64,000 nucleotides of DNA, from NCBI RefSeq assembly GCF_008087665.1, contig NZ_CP042912.1, positions 1,178,001 through 1,242,000 on the forward strand, written 5' to 3'. The position numbers were made by a program, and so were the translations under genes. This DNA comes from Mariniblastus fucicola (GTDB taxonomy: Bacteria; Planctomycetota; Planctomycetia; Pirellulales; Pirellulaceae). Position 1 is the stretch's first letter, and each line of letters starts with the position of its first letter. Of this stretch, positions 26,436 through 36,410 are shown in pieces. The notes beneath the pieces were generated by a model. It did no database searches. It was not told the DNA's origin and saw nothing but the letters and a program-made list of their open reading frames with translations.

Positions 26436-29400
26436 TATCGGCTCTCCTCTTCGAATCGTTTTCCGATACTGGCGAACTGCAAATTGTCTCGCCAGCCGCG
26501 ATACCAATCGAATGAGCTTGGCGTTACCGGCAGCTGAGCCGTTTCGGGCTTGTAGGGCACGAATTCCTTGTCCTTATACAGCTGAATTTCATTGCTCCCG
26601 GGCTTGATGACTGCCAGTTGAACCCAATCGCCTTCACACAGCTTTCGAATCGGTTCATTGGCCGCGATGATTCGTTGCATCGCCGCGGGTGTCGTCTCGA
26701 TCAGGAACAGCAACCGCATCGGTTCGTGAATTTCGATCATCTGGCAGTACAAGCCCGGCCTTAGATCACTCGCGGCGCCATCCATCACTCCGATCAGCGA
26801 CACGATGTTATGCGGCAGTTTGTTTCCGGCTCCGTAGCCGACGTGGTCGACGCTGGAAAAGTAATATTCAAGATTGATGCCTGCGCAAACCGGGATCACC
26901 GCCTGTAAGATTCGTTCCAGGACGCTGCAGTTTTCGTCGTCATTTTCTGGCTCATATGACTGCAGGAAAGCTCGTCGGTCGAGGAAAAGATCCCGGCTCC
27001 ATTCTCGGCGGCCGACGAAACACAGAGCGTTGGTCGCGTGATTGTATTCGGGGCGAGCTTGCGAAAGATCTTCAGCGCGTCCCTCGACATGGATCAGGGC
27101 TTCATCAAAGTCCAGATCCAGAGGTGCCGAAGCGAACCGGCGACATCGCTCGTGGGCGTCGTGCTTTCTGGCCAAGTTGATTTTTTCGACTGCAGATTCA
27201 AATCGCGGTCGGTGCGAATCAGGAATTCCATCGAGGTCGAAATACGAAACATTGTCGTCGCAGGTGTTGTGATAACATCCGATGAAGATGGTATCGTCAG
27301 GAATGTTGATTCCGTTATCGGCGACGATCTTTCTGACGCGTGGGTCGTTCGCCATTTGCGCGAACGCTCGTGCGTTGGGACCGCCTCGACCTCCCGCACA
27401 AGCGCCGCAGTTATAGGCGGCTTCGTGAGGATTGTTGAGGCTTGACGATCCATGTCCGCAAATGAAAAAGATCGGAGCGAAATTCTCCGTCGCACTCATG
27501 TCTTCAAGTAGTCGCTGGACCGCGATTGCCATCTCATCAACCGTCAGGCCTAACTGATGAGCCTCTGGGCCTGGAGGCTCTGCTGGATTACGTTCAAGCT
27601 TTAAGTGTGTCACTTCCGGTGGACGAACGAGGCTGCCAATGACATCTTTCAGGCGTGCCGTCAGACGCGGAAACAGGACACGAAAAACGAGCGGGAAAGT
27701 TGCGAATGATCCAAGGACCGTCGTGCCGATCCAGCCTCCAGTGAACGTTCGGCTGCCAACATGGACGCGTCGTGCAAAGGTTCCGATCGTCCGTCGCGCG
27801 TGAGAGCGTTGCTGTTCCTGACGCTGCAGCGAGTAGGCGACTTCCTCGCGAACATAATGCTCCGGAATCACACTGGCTGGGCAAAGCGGCAAATAATCTG
27901 CGTCTGCAGCTCCGCGATAATACATCGGCACAGCAAAAAATCCCGCGGCACCAAACGTTTCGCAATCTGGTTCCAGCTCTTCGAGGTAACGCCGAAATGA
28001 TTCTTCCCGATCATCAATGCAGCAAACAATCTGGAAGCTTGGTCGAACCTGAACGCCCGTTTTTTGGCTTTCCAGTCGTTTGACGCGATCGGCGTGCACG
28101 TGCACGGCGTCGAGGATTTCGTTGCGGAATTTACGCTCGTAGGCCAAATGAAAAACCGCGCGTCGGTCGATTCCCGCGAACGAATCAAGTTCGTCAACCA
28201 GTTCCTGCCATTGATTGGAACTCAGGCGGGCCAAGGTGTGCGGGTGCCAGCCCAGCAATTGGGCAAGCTCGAAAATTCGATACGCCCGTCGCTGCTGTGT
28301 CGCTTTTTTTCCATTTGGGCGACTGCTCAGTTCGCGCTTCGCCCAGTCATTGAACTCGCTGATTGAGCCCTTGAATCCCTGGATTTTGCTGACCAGATGT
28401 TCCGCAGCCAGTCGATCAAGAATCAGCCGAACCGCGAGGAACTCTTGCAGAGTGTCTGCGGGAATCCCACGAGTTACGCGATCACCACGCGTTTCCAGTT
28501 GCCAGATCATTCCGGCAAAACCTCGCAACGCCAGCATCGTGTCTTCAATGAACCGGTCGGTATCATTGGAGGCAATGTTGAGTTGCTGTAAGGAATCCTG
28601 AATGGATCCCAGTGACGTCAAACCTTGCTTTTGCTGTCGGCGGAGTTCCGCTGCAAGTTTCTGCTTCCACGGCGACGCGAGCCAATCGGTCTGACTGTAG
28701 AGGTTCACGAAATTCTGCAAGAAACCTTCTTCCGGATGCGCCATCGGCCAATCACTCAGCCCCTGGTCAAGAAACGCGGCACAGAACTGAATCAGCGTTT
28801 CGTGAACGAGTTCGTCAGCGTCTTCGCCTGTTAGCTCAAAAATCCAGTCACGCTGGCGAACGAAATTCTGTTCGTGATTTGGGCAATCCAGTTGAGTAAC
28901 TCCTGCCTCACAGATTTGCCACAACAGATGTAACGAGAATGACTCCCACGTCGCGTCTGACCACGATTCAATTCGCTTGCTGCCAAAGAGCCTGAACAGC
29001 TCTTCCGTTCGCTGAATCAGTGCTTGTCCTTCGGCATTAGAATCTTCGCGATGCTCGTTGCTTTCGACCACATTGCGCAAGTCTTGCATGACCCAGCGTT
29101 TGGTCTCCGCCAATAACTGCTCGCGTGTTCCTGGTTCGGCGTCTTCGCGATACCGCGTCAAAGCATTCGTGTCGCCGACCACCCAACGCACACTGACCGA
29201 AGGCCCGTCATGCAGGTCGTGATTCAGAATCGCACGATACAGATTAAATCGGGTTCCCAGAAATCCAAGCAGTTCATCCGCACGATCCCCTAGAGTTTCC
29301 AGGAGCACAGCATCGATGTCTTCCGGGCGAATTCTTCCGGTCACAACACATCTGCGGTATTCGGATTCCGGCAAATAGGGGTGGCATCCAAACAGTTGCG

Positions 29401-29596
29401 CACCCTTTCGGACGGCATCATCGAAAGCCAAATCTTCGAACGCATGGAGCGTGTTGTGATGGACGAATGCCGTGATCGGGCCCTGCGAAGGCAGCAAATG
29501 AGCCACGTGTTCGATCGCGTCGAGAACAGATCGAGCCGTCGTTGGTGAGTGTGCTGAGGCAGATTCTGGTTGCGAGATCGTTGTCGGTGAGTTCAT
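26435..29596 (-). CDS. dabA: DabA, carbonic-anhydrase-like subunit of inorganic-carbon pump (DUF2309)
   Basis: 1053 residues, cytoplasmic. The N-terminal HHNTLHAFE block is characteristic of DUF2309. Predicted zinc ligands are C526-x-D528 ([10 protein letters not shown]), H715 (CGHGSSS) and C730 (YNCGACAG); the H-to-C spacing of 15 equals that in Halothiobacillus DabA2 as I recall it (H524, C539). DabA with DabB traps CO2 as bicarbonate using an ion gradient. ATG at 29596 was chosen over TTG at 29614; both lack a good SD. It heads a minus-strand operon (dabA, dabB, NuoM-like, sulP-PII) and diverges from a two-component system 289 bp away. Confidence 0.93.
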   Translation of the reverse strand: MNSPTTISQPESASAHSPTTARSVLDAIEHVAHLLPSQGPITAFVHHNTLHAFEDLAFDDAVRKGAQLFGCHPYLPESEYRRCVVTGRIRPEDIDAVLLETLGDRADELLGFLGTRFNLYRAILNHDLHDGPSVSVRWVVGDTNALTRYREDAEPGTREQLLAETKRWVMQDLRNVVESNEHREDSNAEGQALIQRTEELFRLFGSKRIESWSDATWESFSLHLLWQICEAGVTQLDCPNHEQNFVRQRDWIFELTGEDADELVHETLIQFCAAFLDQGLSDWPMAHPEEGFLQNFVNLYSQTDWLASPWKQKLAAELRRQQKQGLTSLGSIQDSLQQLNIASNDTDRFIEDTMLALRGFAGMIWQLETRGDRVTRGIPADTLQEFLAVRLILDRLAAEHLVSKIQGFKGSISEFNDWAKRELSSRPNGKKATQQRRAYRIFELAQLLGWHPHTLARLSSNQWQELVDELDSFAGIDRRAVFHLAYERKFRNEILDAVHVHADRVKRLESQKTGVQVRPSFQIVCCIDDREESFRRYLEELEPDCETFGAAGFFAVPMYYRGAADADYLPLCPASVIPEHYVREEVAYSLQRQEQQRSHARRTIGTFARRVHVGSRTFTGGWIGTTVLGSFATFPLVFRVLFPRLTARLKDVIGSLVRPPEVTHLKLERNPAEPPGPEAHQLGLTVDEMAIAVQRLLEDMSATENFAPIFFICGHGSSSLNNPHEAAYNCGACAGGRGGPNARAFAQMANDPRVRKIVADNGINIPDDTIFIGCYHNTCDDNVSYFDLDGIPDSHRPRFESAVEKINLARKHDAHERCRRFASAPLDLDFDEALIHVEGRAEDLSQARPEYNHATNALCFVGRREWSRDLFLDRRAFLQSYEPENDDENCSVLERILQAVIPVCAGINLEYYFSSVDHVGYGAGNKLPHNIVSLIGVMDGAASDLRPGLYCQMIEIHEPMRLLFLIETTPAAMQRIIAANEPIRKLCEGDWVQLAVIKPGSNEIQLYKDKEFVPYKPETAQLPVTPSSFDWYRGWRDNLQFASIGKRFEEESR

Positions 29597-29689
29597 TCTG
29601 CCGCAAAAATTCAAAGCGATTTTGTAAGGGGATGGTCGATTGCTTTCCTACCATATCGACAATTACGTTTTTTCGAAGAACGGAGTTTG

Positions 29690-29802
29690 CTTACAATTTC
29701 GACAGGAAACGACCGAACTCCAACGAGGCGTCACACGCGAAGGGCCGCCTGTTCAGCGTTTACTGTGGAGCACGCGATCGGTTCGGGATACTTACAATTT
29801 CG
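29690..29802. promoter_or_regulatory. Direct repeats in divergent dabA/regulator promoter region
   Basis: CTTACAATTTCG occurs at 29690-29701 and 29791-29802, 101 bp apart in the same orientation. The second copy extends into an inverted repeat (CTTAC-aatttc-GTAAG). Two GTTCGGG blocks flank it (29781 and 29814). These are candidate binding sites for the adjacent OmpR-type regulator. Confidence 0.45.
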
Positions 29803-29885
29803 TAAGCTTGAGACGTTCGGGTATCGTCTGCCGATCATCAAAACTATGATCTAGTTCCACCATTGAACACGTGTAGTTAGTGACC

Positions 29886-30572
29886 ATGAATATTCTTGTC
29901 ATTGAAGATGACCGAACGATTGGTAAATCGTTGCAGAAAGGGTTTGTCGAATCCGGCTATGAATGTGTGTGGGCAATCAGTGGCAAAACTGGGTTGGAGA
30001 AAGCGTTGACACAACAGGCGGATGTGATCGTCCTTGACCTGATGCTTCCCGAAGTCGACGGGCTTGAGGTTCTTAATCAATTGCGAGCCAGCGGAAACCA
30101 GACGCCGGTCGTGATCCTGACTGCCAAAGGCGCGGTCAACGAAAGAGTTGAAGGACTGGAGGCCGGTGCCGATGACTACATCGTCAAACCATTCGCTTTC
30201 GTCGAACTCAAAGCCCGCGTCGAAGCAGTCTCGCGGCGCACTTCGGTTCGGCCTTCAGCCAGCCTTACTGCCGGCGATCTGTCGCTCGACTTGAGCAATC
30301 ATCGCGTTGTCCAGAGAGGCCGCGACATCGAACTGACGCCAACGGAGTTCAGTATTCTTGAGCTGCTGCTGCGGCACGTCGGCCAGGTCGTCACACGTAA
30401 AATGCTCTGCGAACATGTTTGGGGTTTCGAGTGGGATGGGCCGACGAACGTGATCGAAGTCCACATTACACGACTTCGCAAGAAACTCGCCAACGATGGG
30501 CCAGTGACAATCAATACGGTTCGTGGTCGCGGATACTCCTTCGTTAGCCCGACGCGATCGAACGGGGCGTAG
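29886..30572 (+). CDS. OmpR-family response regulator
   Basis: 229 residues from ATG at 29886. The receiver domain (1-118) has acidic residues EDD near the start, the phospho-acceptor D51 in VLDLMLPEVDG, the T/K switch residues (LTAKG, VKPF). The winged-helix DNA-binding domain (about 128-222) has the PTEFSILELLL, VIEVHITRLRKKL and TVRGRGY motifs. It is divergent from dabA and followed by its histidine kinase. Control of the inorganic-carbon operon is inferred from position and from the direct repeats in the shared promoter region. OmpR/PhoB-type regulators usually activate on phosphorylation. Confidence 0.93.
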   Translation: MNILVIEDDRTIGKSLQKGFVESGYECVWAISGKTGLEKALTQQADVIVLDLMLPEVDGLEVLNQLRASGNQTPVVILTAKGAVNERVEGLEAGADDYIVKPFAFVELKARVEAVSRRTSVRPSASLTAGDLSLDLSNHRVVQRGRDIELTPTEFSILELLLRHVGQVVTRKMLCEHVWGFEWDGPTNVIEVHITRLRKKLANDGPVTINTVRGRGYSFVSPTRSNGA

Positions 30573-30573
30573 C

Positions 30574-31983
30574 GTGAGCCTGATACAGCGTCTCAACACC
30601 ATTCGATGTCGGCTGACTGTGTGGAATTCACTGGTCGTGATTGCGCTGACTTTGCTCTCTCTTTTCGTGGCCCGCCAGGCGATGGTTTATACGCTGGAAT
30701 ATGAAACGAAAGATTTGTTGGAAGGCGAGATTGTCGAATTGGAACTCGCCACGAAGCAGTTTCATCCGGACATGCGACTGGTCGAAGAAGAATTCAGTCG
30801 CAAAATTCTCAGTCATAGCCGCAACGAATGGTTCGCGGGACTGTTCGATGACACTGGCAAACTGATCTGGAAAAGCGAGCTGTTTCCCGACTCCTTCGAA
30901 TCCGATCAGGCGACTCTGAATCCGTCAGACCAGCCGCACGCGGCGAACGAGAAATTTGCGTTTCGGCAAGCGGACAACGCAATCGCCTGCTGGCATTCGT
31001 TTCAGTTGGACTCCGGCGACGTGTTCACGATCGTTCTCGGGGAGCCGACGGACTTCATCGGCCGCGATCTGTGGAGCCTGACGAAAGTTCTGCTATGGAT
31101 CGGGCTGGCTGTCGTCGTGATCGCGCCGGTTGGCGGATATTTGCTGGCGAGAAGCTCGTTGTTGCCCGTACAGGAAATCGTGGAAACAACACGCAAGCTT
31201 GAGCCATCCCGACTTGAAGCGCGATTGCCGATCCGGGGAAGTGGCGATGAGCTGGATCAGATTTCGGGCGAGATCAATTCGTTTCTTGATTTGAACGCCA
31301 GATACCTTAACAGTCAGCGTGAATTCATTGCCAACGCTGCTCATGAATTGCGGTCGCCGTTGACAGCCATTCAGACAAGCGCGGAAGTTTGCCTTGCGAA
31401 ACCGCGAACGGCTGATGACTATCGCGAGCAGTTGGAAACTGTCAGCGAGCAATGTCAGTTCCTGCGACATCTGGTCAACCAGCTGTTGGAGTTGGCCGAA
31501 TCGGATGCTCGGCTGAAAGTGAATAAGGTGGACTTTGATTTCAGTGATCTGGTTCAGAAGTCTGTCTCCATTTTCGAAGGCGTCGCAGAAGAAAAAGGCA
31601 TTCAACTCTCTATCAATGTTCCCGTAGCAATTTCTTGCAGTGGTGATCCTCAAAAACTGATTCAAGTGCTCAACAATTTGCTCGACAACGCGATCAAGTT
31701 TTCGCCGCCCGAAGGAACGGTCTCGGTAAATCTGTCGAGTCGTGATCACGAAATTGATTTTCGAATCTCAAACGAAGGACCCGGCGTTGACTCGCTGTTG
31801 CTAGAGCGAATATTCGACCGTTTTTACCAAACAGATCCCGCTAGAACACACGAGCAGACCGGAAACGGGCTTGGTTTGAGCATCAGCAAAGCAATTATCG
31901 AGTTGCACGAAGGCAGAATCCGAGCCGAGAGTTCTGGTAATCTTCTGGAGGTCAGCTTCCAGTTGCCCAAGTCGAAAATCTGA
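30574..31983 (+). CDS. Sensor histidine kinase
   Basis: 469 residues from GTG at 30574, one base after the regulator stop; a longer frame would overlap the regulator gene. Transmembrane helices lie near 14-34 and 172-194 around a periplasmic domain of about 135 residues (sensor of no known family). HAMP, HisKA (FIANAAHELRSPLTAI, H257) and HATPase (N box NLLDNAIKFS, G boxes EGPGVD and GNGLGLSI) follow. It would phosphorylate the adjacent OmpR-type regulator. The signal is unknown; carbon availability or pH is plausible given the neighbours. Confidence 0.92.
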   Translation: MSLIQRLNTIRCRLTVWNSLVVIALTLLSLFVARQAMVYTLEYETKDLLEGEIVELELATKQFHPDMRLVEEEFSRKILSHSRNEWFAGLFDDTGKLIWKSELFPDSFESDQATLNPSDQPHAANEKFAFRQADNAIACWHSFQLDSGDVFTIVLGEPTDFIGRDLWSLTKVLLWIGLAVVVIAPVGGYLLARSSLLPVQEIVETTRKLEPSRLEARLPIRGSGDELDQISGEINSFLDLNARYLNSQREFIANAAHELRSPLTAIQTSAEVCLAKPRTADDYREQLETVSEQCQFLRHLVNQLLELAESDARLKVNKVDFDFSDLVQKSVSIFEGVAEEKGIQLSINVPVAISCSGDPQKLIQVLNNLLDNAIKFSPPEGTVSVNLSSRDHEIDFRISNEGPGVDSLLLERIFDRFYQTDPARTHEQTGNGLGLSISKAIIELHEGRIRAESSGNLLEVSFQLPKSKI

Positions 31984-32096
31984 ACTTGGCAGCCAGTTCA
32001 TCTTGCTTCGCACCGCGAAGTCTTTTCCGTGACAACCGGTGCTTAAAATGGTAACGTTGCCCAAAGATCATTTGGCATCGAAACTTGGAGCATCAA

Positions 32097-33032
32097 TTGA
32101 CTGATACGCAAATGAGTCGTCGTCGTTTCGTCGCAGGAGCATCGGCTGCGGTTGGCGTCGGAACGCTGCCATCGCTGGCGCATGGTAAGTGTTTGCCCAA
32201 AGAGAAACCGTACGAGTATTGTGCGTTTATAAAATTTATCCAGCAACTGTCTTACGAAGAGCTTGCTGAATCCTTGAAGTCGATTGGTTTGGATGGCGCC
32301 GAAGTGACGGTCCGCAAAGGCGGATACATCAGACCTGAATCTGTTGCCGACGAGCTGCCAAAGCTGACAGAGGTCTTCGCCAAACACGACTTGAAAATAA
32401 GCGTTCTGACGACAGACATCGTCGAGGTCGGGTCGCCAAATGCTGAGGCTGTTCTCAAGACCGCGGCATCGGTTGGTGTCCAACGTTACCGAATGGGTTT
32501 CTGTCGCTACGACCTGAACGCTCCAATCCAATCGCAGCTTGAATTACTCAAGCCAAAATTCAAGGATCTTGCGTCACTCAACCGCGAAGTCGGAATCTCC
32601 GGGGTTTATCAGAATCACGCTGGCGGCCAGTACCTGGGTGCCAGTTTCTGGGACCTGCTGCAAGTGCTCGGTGACATCCCTGTCGAGGAGATCGGAAGCA
32701 TTTTTGACATACGTCACGCCGTCGCGGAAGGTGACGGAGTCTGGCAGGTCTACTACGACATCATCAAACCGCACATTGCGGCGCTGTCTTCAAAGGATTT
32801 TCGTTGGGGGCTCAGGAAAGCAAAAGACAAACGACTCTCACCTGTGAATTGTCCGCTAGGCGAAGGTCAGGTTGACTATCGAAAGTTCCTGAAACAATTC
32901 CAAAACGATTTCGAAACCGCGCTGGTGACACTGCATGTCGAGTACTTGCCGGACGCCGACGCGAAAACCAACCTTGCGGCTATTGAAAAAGACCTCGCGT
33001 TCCTCAAGAAAACGATGGGTGTCGAAAGCTAA
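32097..33032 (+). CDS. Tat-exported TIM-barrel sugar isomerase/epimerase-like protein
   Basis: 311 residues. A twin-arginine signal (SRRRFVAGASAAVGVG) precedes a xylose isomerase-like TIM barrel with the usual pattern of E-V, H-A-G and DIRHA motifs. TTG at 32097 has GGAG six bases upstream; the ATG at 32112 has no SD within range, and an earlier TTG lacks spacing. Many planctomycete secreted barrels of this type have no assigned substrate. It is convergent with the GH5 gene, 48 bp away. Function in sugar metabolism outside the cytoplasm is inferred. Confidence 0.8.
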   Translation: MTDTQMSRRRFVAGASAAVGVGTLPSLAHGKCLPKEKPYEYCAFIKFIQQLSYEELAESLKSIGLDGAEVTVRKGGYIRPESVADELPKLTEVFAKHDLKISVLTTDIVEVGSPNAEAVLKTAASVGVQRYRMGFCRYDLNAPIQSQLELLKPKFKDLASLNREVGISGVYQNHAGGQYLGASFWDLLQVLGDIPVEEIGSIFDIRHAVAEGDGVWQVYYDIIKPHIAALSSKDFRWGLRKAKDKRLSPVNCPLGEGQVDYRKFLKQFQNDFETALVTLHVEYLPDADAKTNLAAIEKDLAFLKKTMGVES

Positions 33033-33080
33033 ATCGCGATCCATAAAGCAACGATTGAAATCGACCAGATTGCGAACGGC

Positions 33081-35348
33081 CTACCTGCCGACTTCGATGA
33101 ACCGTCTGCCAGGACTCAACTTGCCACCGATATTTGGCGACCGTTTGAGAGTTCTTTTCCCGGAACCAGCAGTCGGAGTGATCAGCCGAACAGAAAAGAA
33201 TCCGGACAGGTTGTTGCGGACAATTCCAACGTCTGTCGCGTTAACGCGTCGGTCACGATTGATGTCGAATTCGTTCACAACGTCGACTGTGAAAAACCCT
33301 GACAGGTTACCGCGAACGGCGCTGACATCGTTGGCATCAACACGAGCATCGGTTGTCGAAGTTCCGCATTCTCCGATCGCATTTCCGAAGTAGAACACGT
33401 CGTCAGCCGACAGTCCGGTTTTTTCATTGGCAAGAATTTTGACTTCCAGCCACTGATTCGCGATCACACCATCGTCCCACACAAGAGTGATTCTGTCCGA
33501 GCCTCCTGCACCGGCCTTTGCCGCAAAAGAAATTGAAAGCGGCGCCGGAGCGTCTTGCCAGGTTTCCGGGAAATCGTCGTTGCCAACGCGAAAGCTGAAG
33601 TCGCTTTCGTCCAGCCCTGACCACGATCCTTCCAGGTCGATCAGCAATCCATTGATGCCATGAACGTAGCTGCTGTAGTTCGCGAACTTCGCGGTTTGAC
33701 CAAACAAAAGCGGAGTCTTGTCAGTCGCAATGGCGTCTGCATCGGACGGATCGGGAGCTGGATTGTTGCCGTCGAAATCAGATCCATTGTAAAAAATTTG
33801 GCGTGCCACCATTTCCGTTTCAACGGTCTTGCCGACGAAGTTGGACCAATCGCTGACGATGTCTTTTACGAAGATCCCTGAGGCAGTCAGCTCGTCGCCG
33901 ATCAAGCCGTTGACCCCGAGATTGGGCAGCACCACTGCTGAGCCTTCGTCTTTGTCCGACACCGACCAGTTGGCGTGACACAATTCATGAGTCCGGCAGA
34001 AATCCATCCATGTGTTGACGGAACCTGTCGCGACTCCGCCGTTTCCATCAGCATTCACTGTTCCCCATTCGGTCACGAAAATCGCGACGCCATTGTTCAT
34101 CGCCGTGATCGCGCGATTACGGAGCGACTGACCGTGCGTGCCGGCGTAAAAGTGAAGCGTGTACGCGACGTTGGGGTCGCTGATCGGATCGCTCGACGCC
34201 ACGTCGACGTTTTGCGAATAGAAAGGAGTCCCGACGACGATCAGGTTGTCCGGATCGTTGACTCGGATCGCAGCGATGACCGTTTCTGCGTAGGTCTTGA
34301 TCGTCGACCAACTCTGATTGATTGGCTCGTTGTAAACTTCGTAGATGACGTGATCATTGTCGCCGTAGAGACTTGAGATTTCGTCGAAAAACGCGACGGC
34401 TTCAGCTGTCGATTCTTCCGCGGCATGGCTGTGATAGTCAACGATGACATAGACATCGTTCGCGATCGCCGCGTCAATAATTGTTTTGACCTTGTTCACC
34501 TCACGCGTCGCGAACTCGCCATCGTTCCACGTGTAGCCGCCGAAATCTTCGACGCCCATCGACGCCCTGACGATTCCAGCGTTCCAGTCGCTCGCAAGCT
34601 TGTCAACAGTTTCTGAAACGTAGAACTTCGCCCCTTCGGAAAAGTTGCTCCAGAACAGCGAACAACCTGCCAGGCAAGCCGGGTCGCCAAACTGATTCAT
34701 GACCCTGTTGCCGACGACTTGCAATCGCCCGTTCCTGGAAACAATGTATCTCTGTGCCGGTCCGCCGCCGGTTGAAGGCTCCGACGTCACGACGCTGACT
34801 CGCCGCACGACCACATCAAGCCGATCGGTAGAGCCAAACTCGCTCTGCAAGCCAAGCTCGATCAATCCATAGTTGATGACGCCGTCATCTGCGTCGGTCG
34901 ACGATTCAAACTCGTCGAGGTTGAAGAACGAATTGTCCAGGCTGATGGTCAGGGTTTGAAACATCGAAGTCGAAAGCCCGTTCAGGTCCACTCGATACTG
35001 ATAGACTTCTGCGATGTCGAGTGAATCAGATCCAACACCGTCAAAGTCCGTCATGTTGACGACGAAAGAGCCAGCCGCATTGTTGGCTCCGATCTGCAGT
35101 TCGACCTCAAGAGTCGTGTCGGTGTTCGAGAAATCGACTTGCGCCAAACCGACTTCCATTCCTCCGAACTCTGCAACATCGATCGCGATGTCGCCGGTTG
35201 ACGTGTCGACTGCGCCCGAAACGTCGAATGCTCCGAATGTTGAATAGACGCTGCTCCCGTTGACTTCGGCGACCGTGGTCTGAGCCCCGAGTGCATCGTG
35301 GCAGAAATGGAATAGAATCAGAGCGAAAACGGTGGCAACAAACTTCAT
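33081..35348 (-). CDS. Secreted GH5 family endoglucanase with dockerin-like C-terminus
   Basis: 755 residues with a signal peptide (about 1-21). An N-terminal beta-sandwich-like region (about 22-200) precedes the GH5 catalytic domain (about 205-500): VDYHSH, the acid/base E341 in VYNEP, and the nucleophile E427 in FVTEWGT. A second beta-rich domain (about 520-660) follows. The C-terminus has two dockerin type I-like repeats (DARVDANDVSAVRGNL and DINRDRRVNATDVGIVRNNL), each with a calcium-binding D-x-N/D-x-D pattern. It would hydrolyse beta-1,4-glucans outside the cell. No cohesin gene is visible here. Confidence 0.88.
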   Translation of the reverse strand: MKFVATVFALILFHFCHDALGAQTTVAEVNGSSVYSTFGAFDVSGAVDTSTGDIAIDVAEFGGMEVGLAQVDFSNTDTTLEVELQIGANNAAGSFVVNMTDFDGVGSDSLDIAEVYQYRVDLNGLSTSMFQTLTISLDNSFFNLDEFESSTDADDGVINYGLIELGLQSEFGSTDRLDVVVRRVSVVTSEPSTGGGPAQRYIVSRNGRLQVVGNRVMNQFGDPACLAGCSLFWSNFSEGAKFYVSETVDKLASDWNAGIVRASMGVEDFGGYTWNDGEFATREVNKVKTIIDAAIANDVYVIVDYHSHAAEESTAEAVAFFDEISSLYGDNDHVIYEVYNEPINQSWSTIKTYAETVIAAIRVNDPDNLIVVGTPFYSQNVDVASSDPISDPNVAYTLHFYAGTHGQSLRNRAITAMNNGVAIFVTEWGTVNADGNGGVATGSVNTWMDFCRTHELCHANWSVSDKDEGSAVVLPNLGVNGLIGDELTASGIFVKDIVSDWSNFVGKTVETEMVARQIFYNGSDFDGNNPAPDPSDADAIATDKTPLLFGQTAKFANYSSYVHGINGLLIDLEGSWSGLDESDFSFRVGNDDFPETWQDAPAPLSISFAAKAGAGGSDRITLVWDDGVIANQWLEVKILANEKTGLSADDVFYFGNAIGECGTSTTDARVDANDVSAVRGNLSGFFTVDVVNEFDINRDRRVNATDVGIVRNNLSGFFSVRLITPTAGSGKRTLKRSPNIGGKLSPGRRFIEVGR

Positions 35349-35381
35349 GATACGCTCGCAGGTGGGTGTGGTGGGACTTAC

Positions 35382-36230
35382 ATGGTAGACGAAAAAACGA
35401 TGGAAACAAAAGACAATCGAAGCGGCTTTGCACTGGGCGTTTCCAACTTTTCAACTTCTGAGCCGTTGCTCAACGCGGAAAAAATCGTGGCTTGCGGCAT
35501 GGATTTTATTGAGCCCGGATTGGCGAAAATTTACGCGATGTCCAGCGAAGATTTTGAAGCAGCAGCGCAGCGGATCGCCGGGAACAAGATTCGAGTCCAA
35601 TCCGTGAACTGGTTTTTGCCACCTGAAATCAAAGTCACCGGTCCGGATGTCGACGAATCGAAATGCAGACAGTTCCTTGAATGTGCTCTTTCGCGAGCCG
35701 TGAAGTTGGGCGCAAAGGCTGTCGTGTTTGGCAGTCCCGGATCGCGTTCGCTGCCGGAAAATTTTTCCGAATCCGAAGGCCGCCGACAGATGGTGAGCTT
35801 TTGCCGTTTGTGTTCCGACGTGATTCAGGAGCATCACTGGCCGATCAGAATCGCCGTCGAGCACGTCAATCACACAGAAACAAACTTCGTCAACACGTTC
35901 GCACAAGCCCTCTCCATTGTCCGCGAAGTCGATCGACCTGAGATTGGACTTGCCGCCGACCTGTACCACTTCGCGATGGAAAACGAATCGATGGAGCTTA
36001 TGTCAGAAGCCGGTGATCTGATCTGTGCGGTTCAGCTTGCCAATCCGAACGGGCGCTGCTTCCCCAAACCGGGCGACTCAATTCCTGGCCTTGAAGAGTT
36101 CTTTCGGCGATTGTTGGAAATCGGCTACGAAGGTGGCGTGTCTGTCGAAGCGACCGTTGGCGATGATCTGGAATCAGATTGCCGTTTGGCGGTCGAGCGA
36201 CTCAAGTCATGCCTGGATTCGCTGGCCTGA
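35382..36230 (+). CDS. Cytoplasmic TIM-barrel sugar isomerase/epimerase-like protein
   Basis: 282 residues, no signal peptide. It is an AP endonuclease 2/xylose isomerase-like barrel: GMDFIEPG, VVFGSPGSR, IAVEHVNHTETNF, GLAADLYHF and GGVSVEA give the metal-binding Glu, Asp, His and Glu expected of this family. ATG at 35382 is 33 bp from the divergent GH5 start, so the two genes share a promoter region and may be co-regulated. It would act on a sugar or keto-sugar; the substrate cannot be read. An alternative start at METKDNRS is possible. Confidence 0.84.
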   Translation: MVDEKTMETKDNRSGFALGVSNFSTSEPLLNAEKIVACGMDFIEPGLAKIYAMSSEDFEAAAQRIAGNKIRVQSVNWFLPPEIKVTGPDVDESKCRQFLECALSRAVKLGAKAVVFGSPGSRSLPENFSESEGRRQMVSFCRLCSDVIQEHHWPIRIAVEHVNHTETNFVNTFAQALSIVREVDRPEIGLAADLYHFAMENESMELMSEAGDLICAVQLANPNGRCFPKPGDSIPGLEEFFRRLLEIGYEGGVSVEATVGDDLESDCRLAVERLKSCLDSLA

Positions 36231-36335
36231 AGAATTCTGAATTGGCCAGAAAGAAAGTGTTGCGATCCAGTCGAGCTCGAAAGCTTAATGGCCTTCGAGC
36301 GTCGGAGACTGGAGCAACGTAAACAGAGATGGCCA

Positions 36336-36365
36336 ACCCTGCGGTTGATGTTTTTGCCGCAGGGT
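36336..36365. terminator. Bidirectional hairpin between convergent genes
   Basis: ACCCTGCGG (36336-36344) and CCGCAGGGT (36357-36365) pair perfectly over nine bases around a 12-base loop. It lies between the isomerase gene (plus) and the DUF1559 gene (minus). The plus-strand tail is TCGCAATTTT, so termination is plausible for the plus strand. Confidence 0.55.
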
Positions 36366-36410
36366 CGCAATTTTCGCAAATGTCAAATTCGCGTTTGCGA
36401 AAGCCAGTGA

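Noticed and set aside
31093-31749. 218-codon minus-strand frame
   Set aside because: It lies opposite the histidine kinase core, which is fully recognisable.
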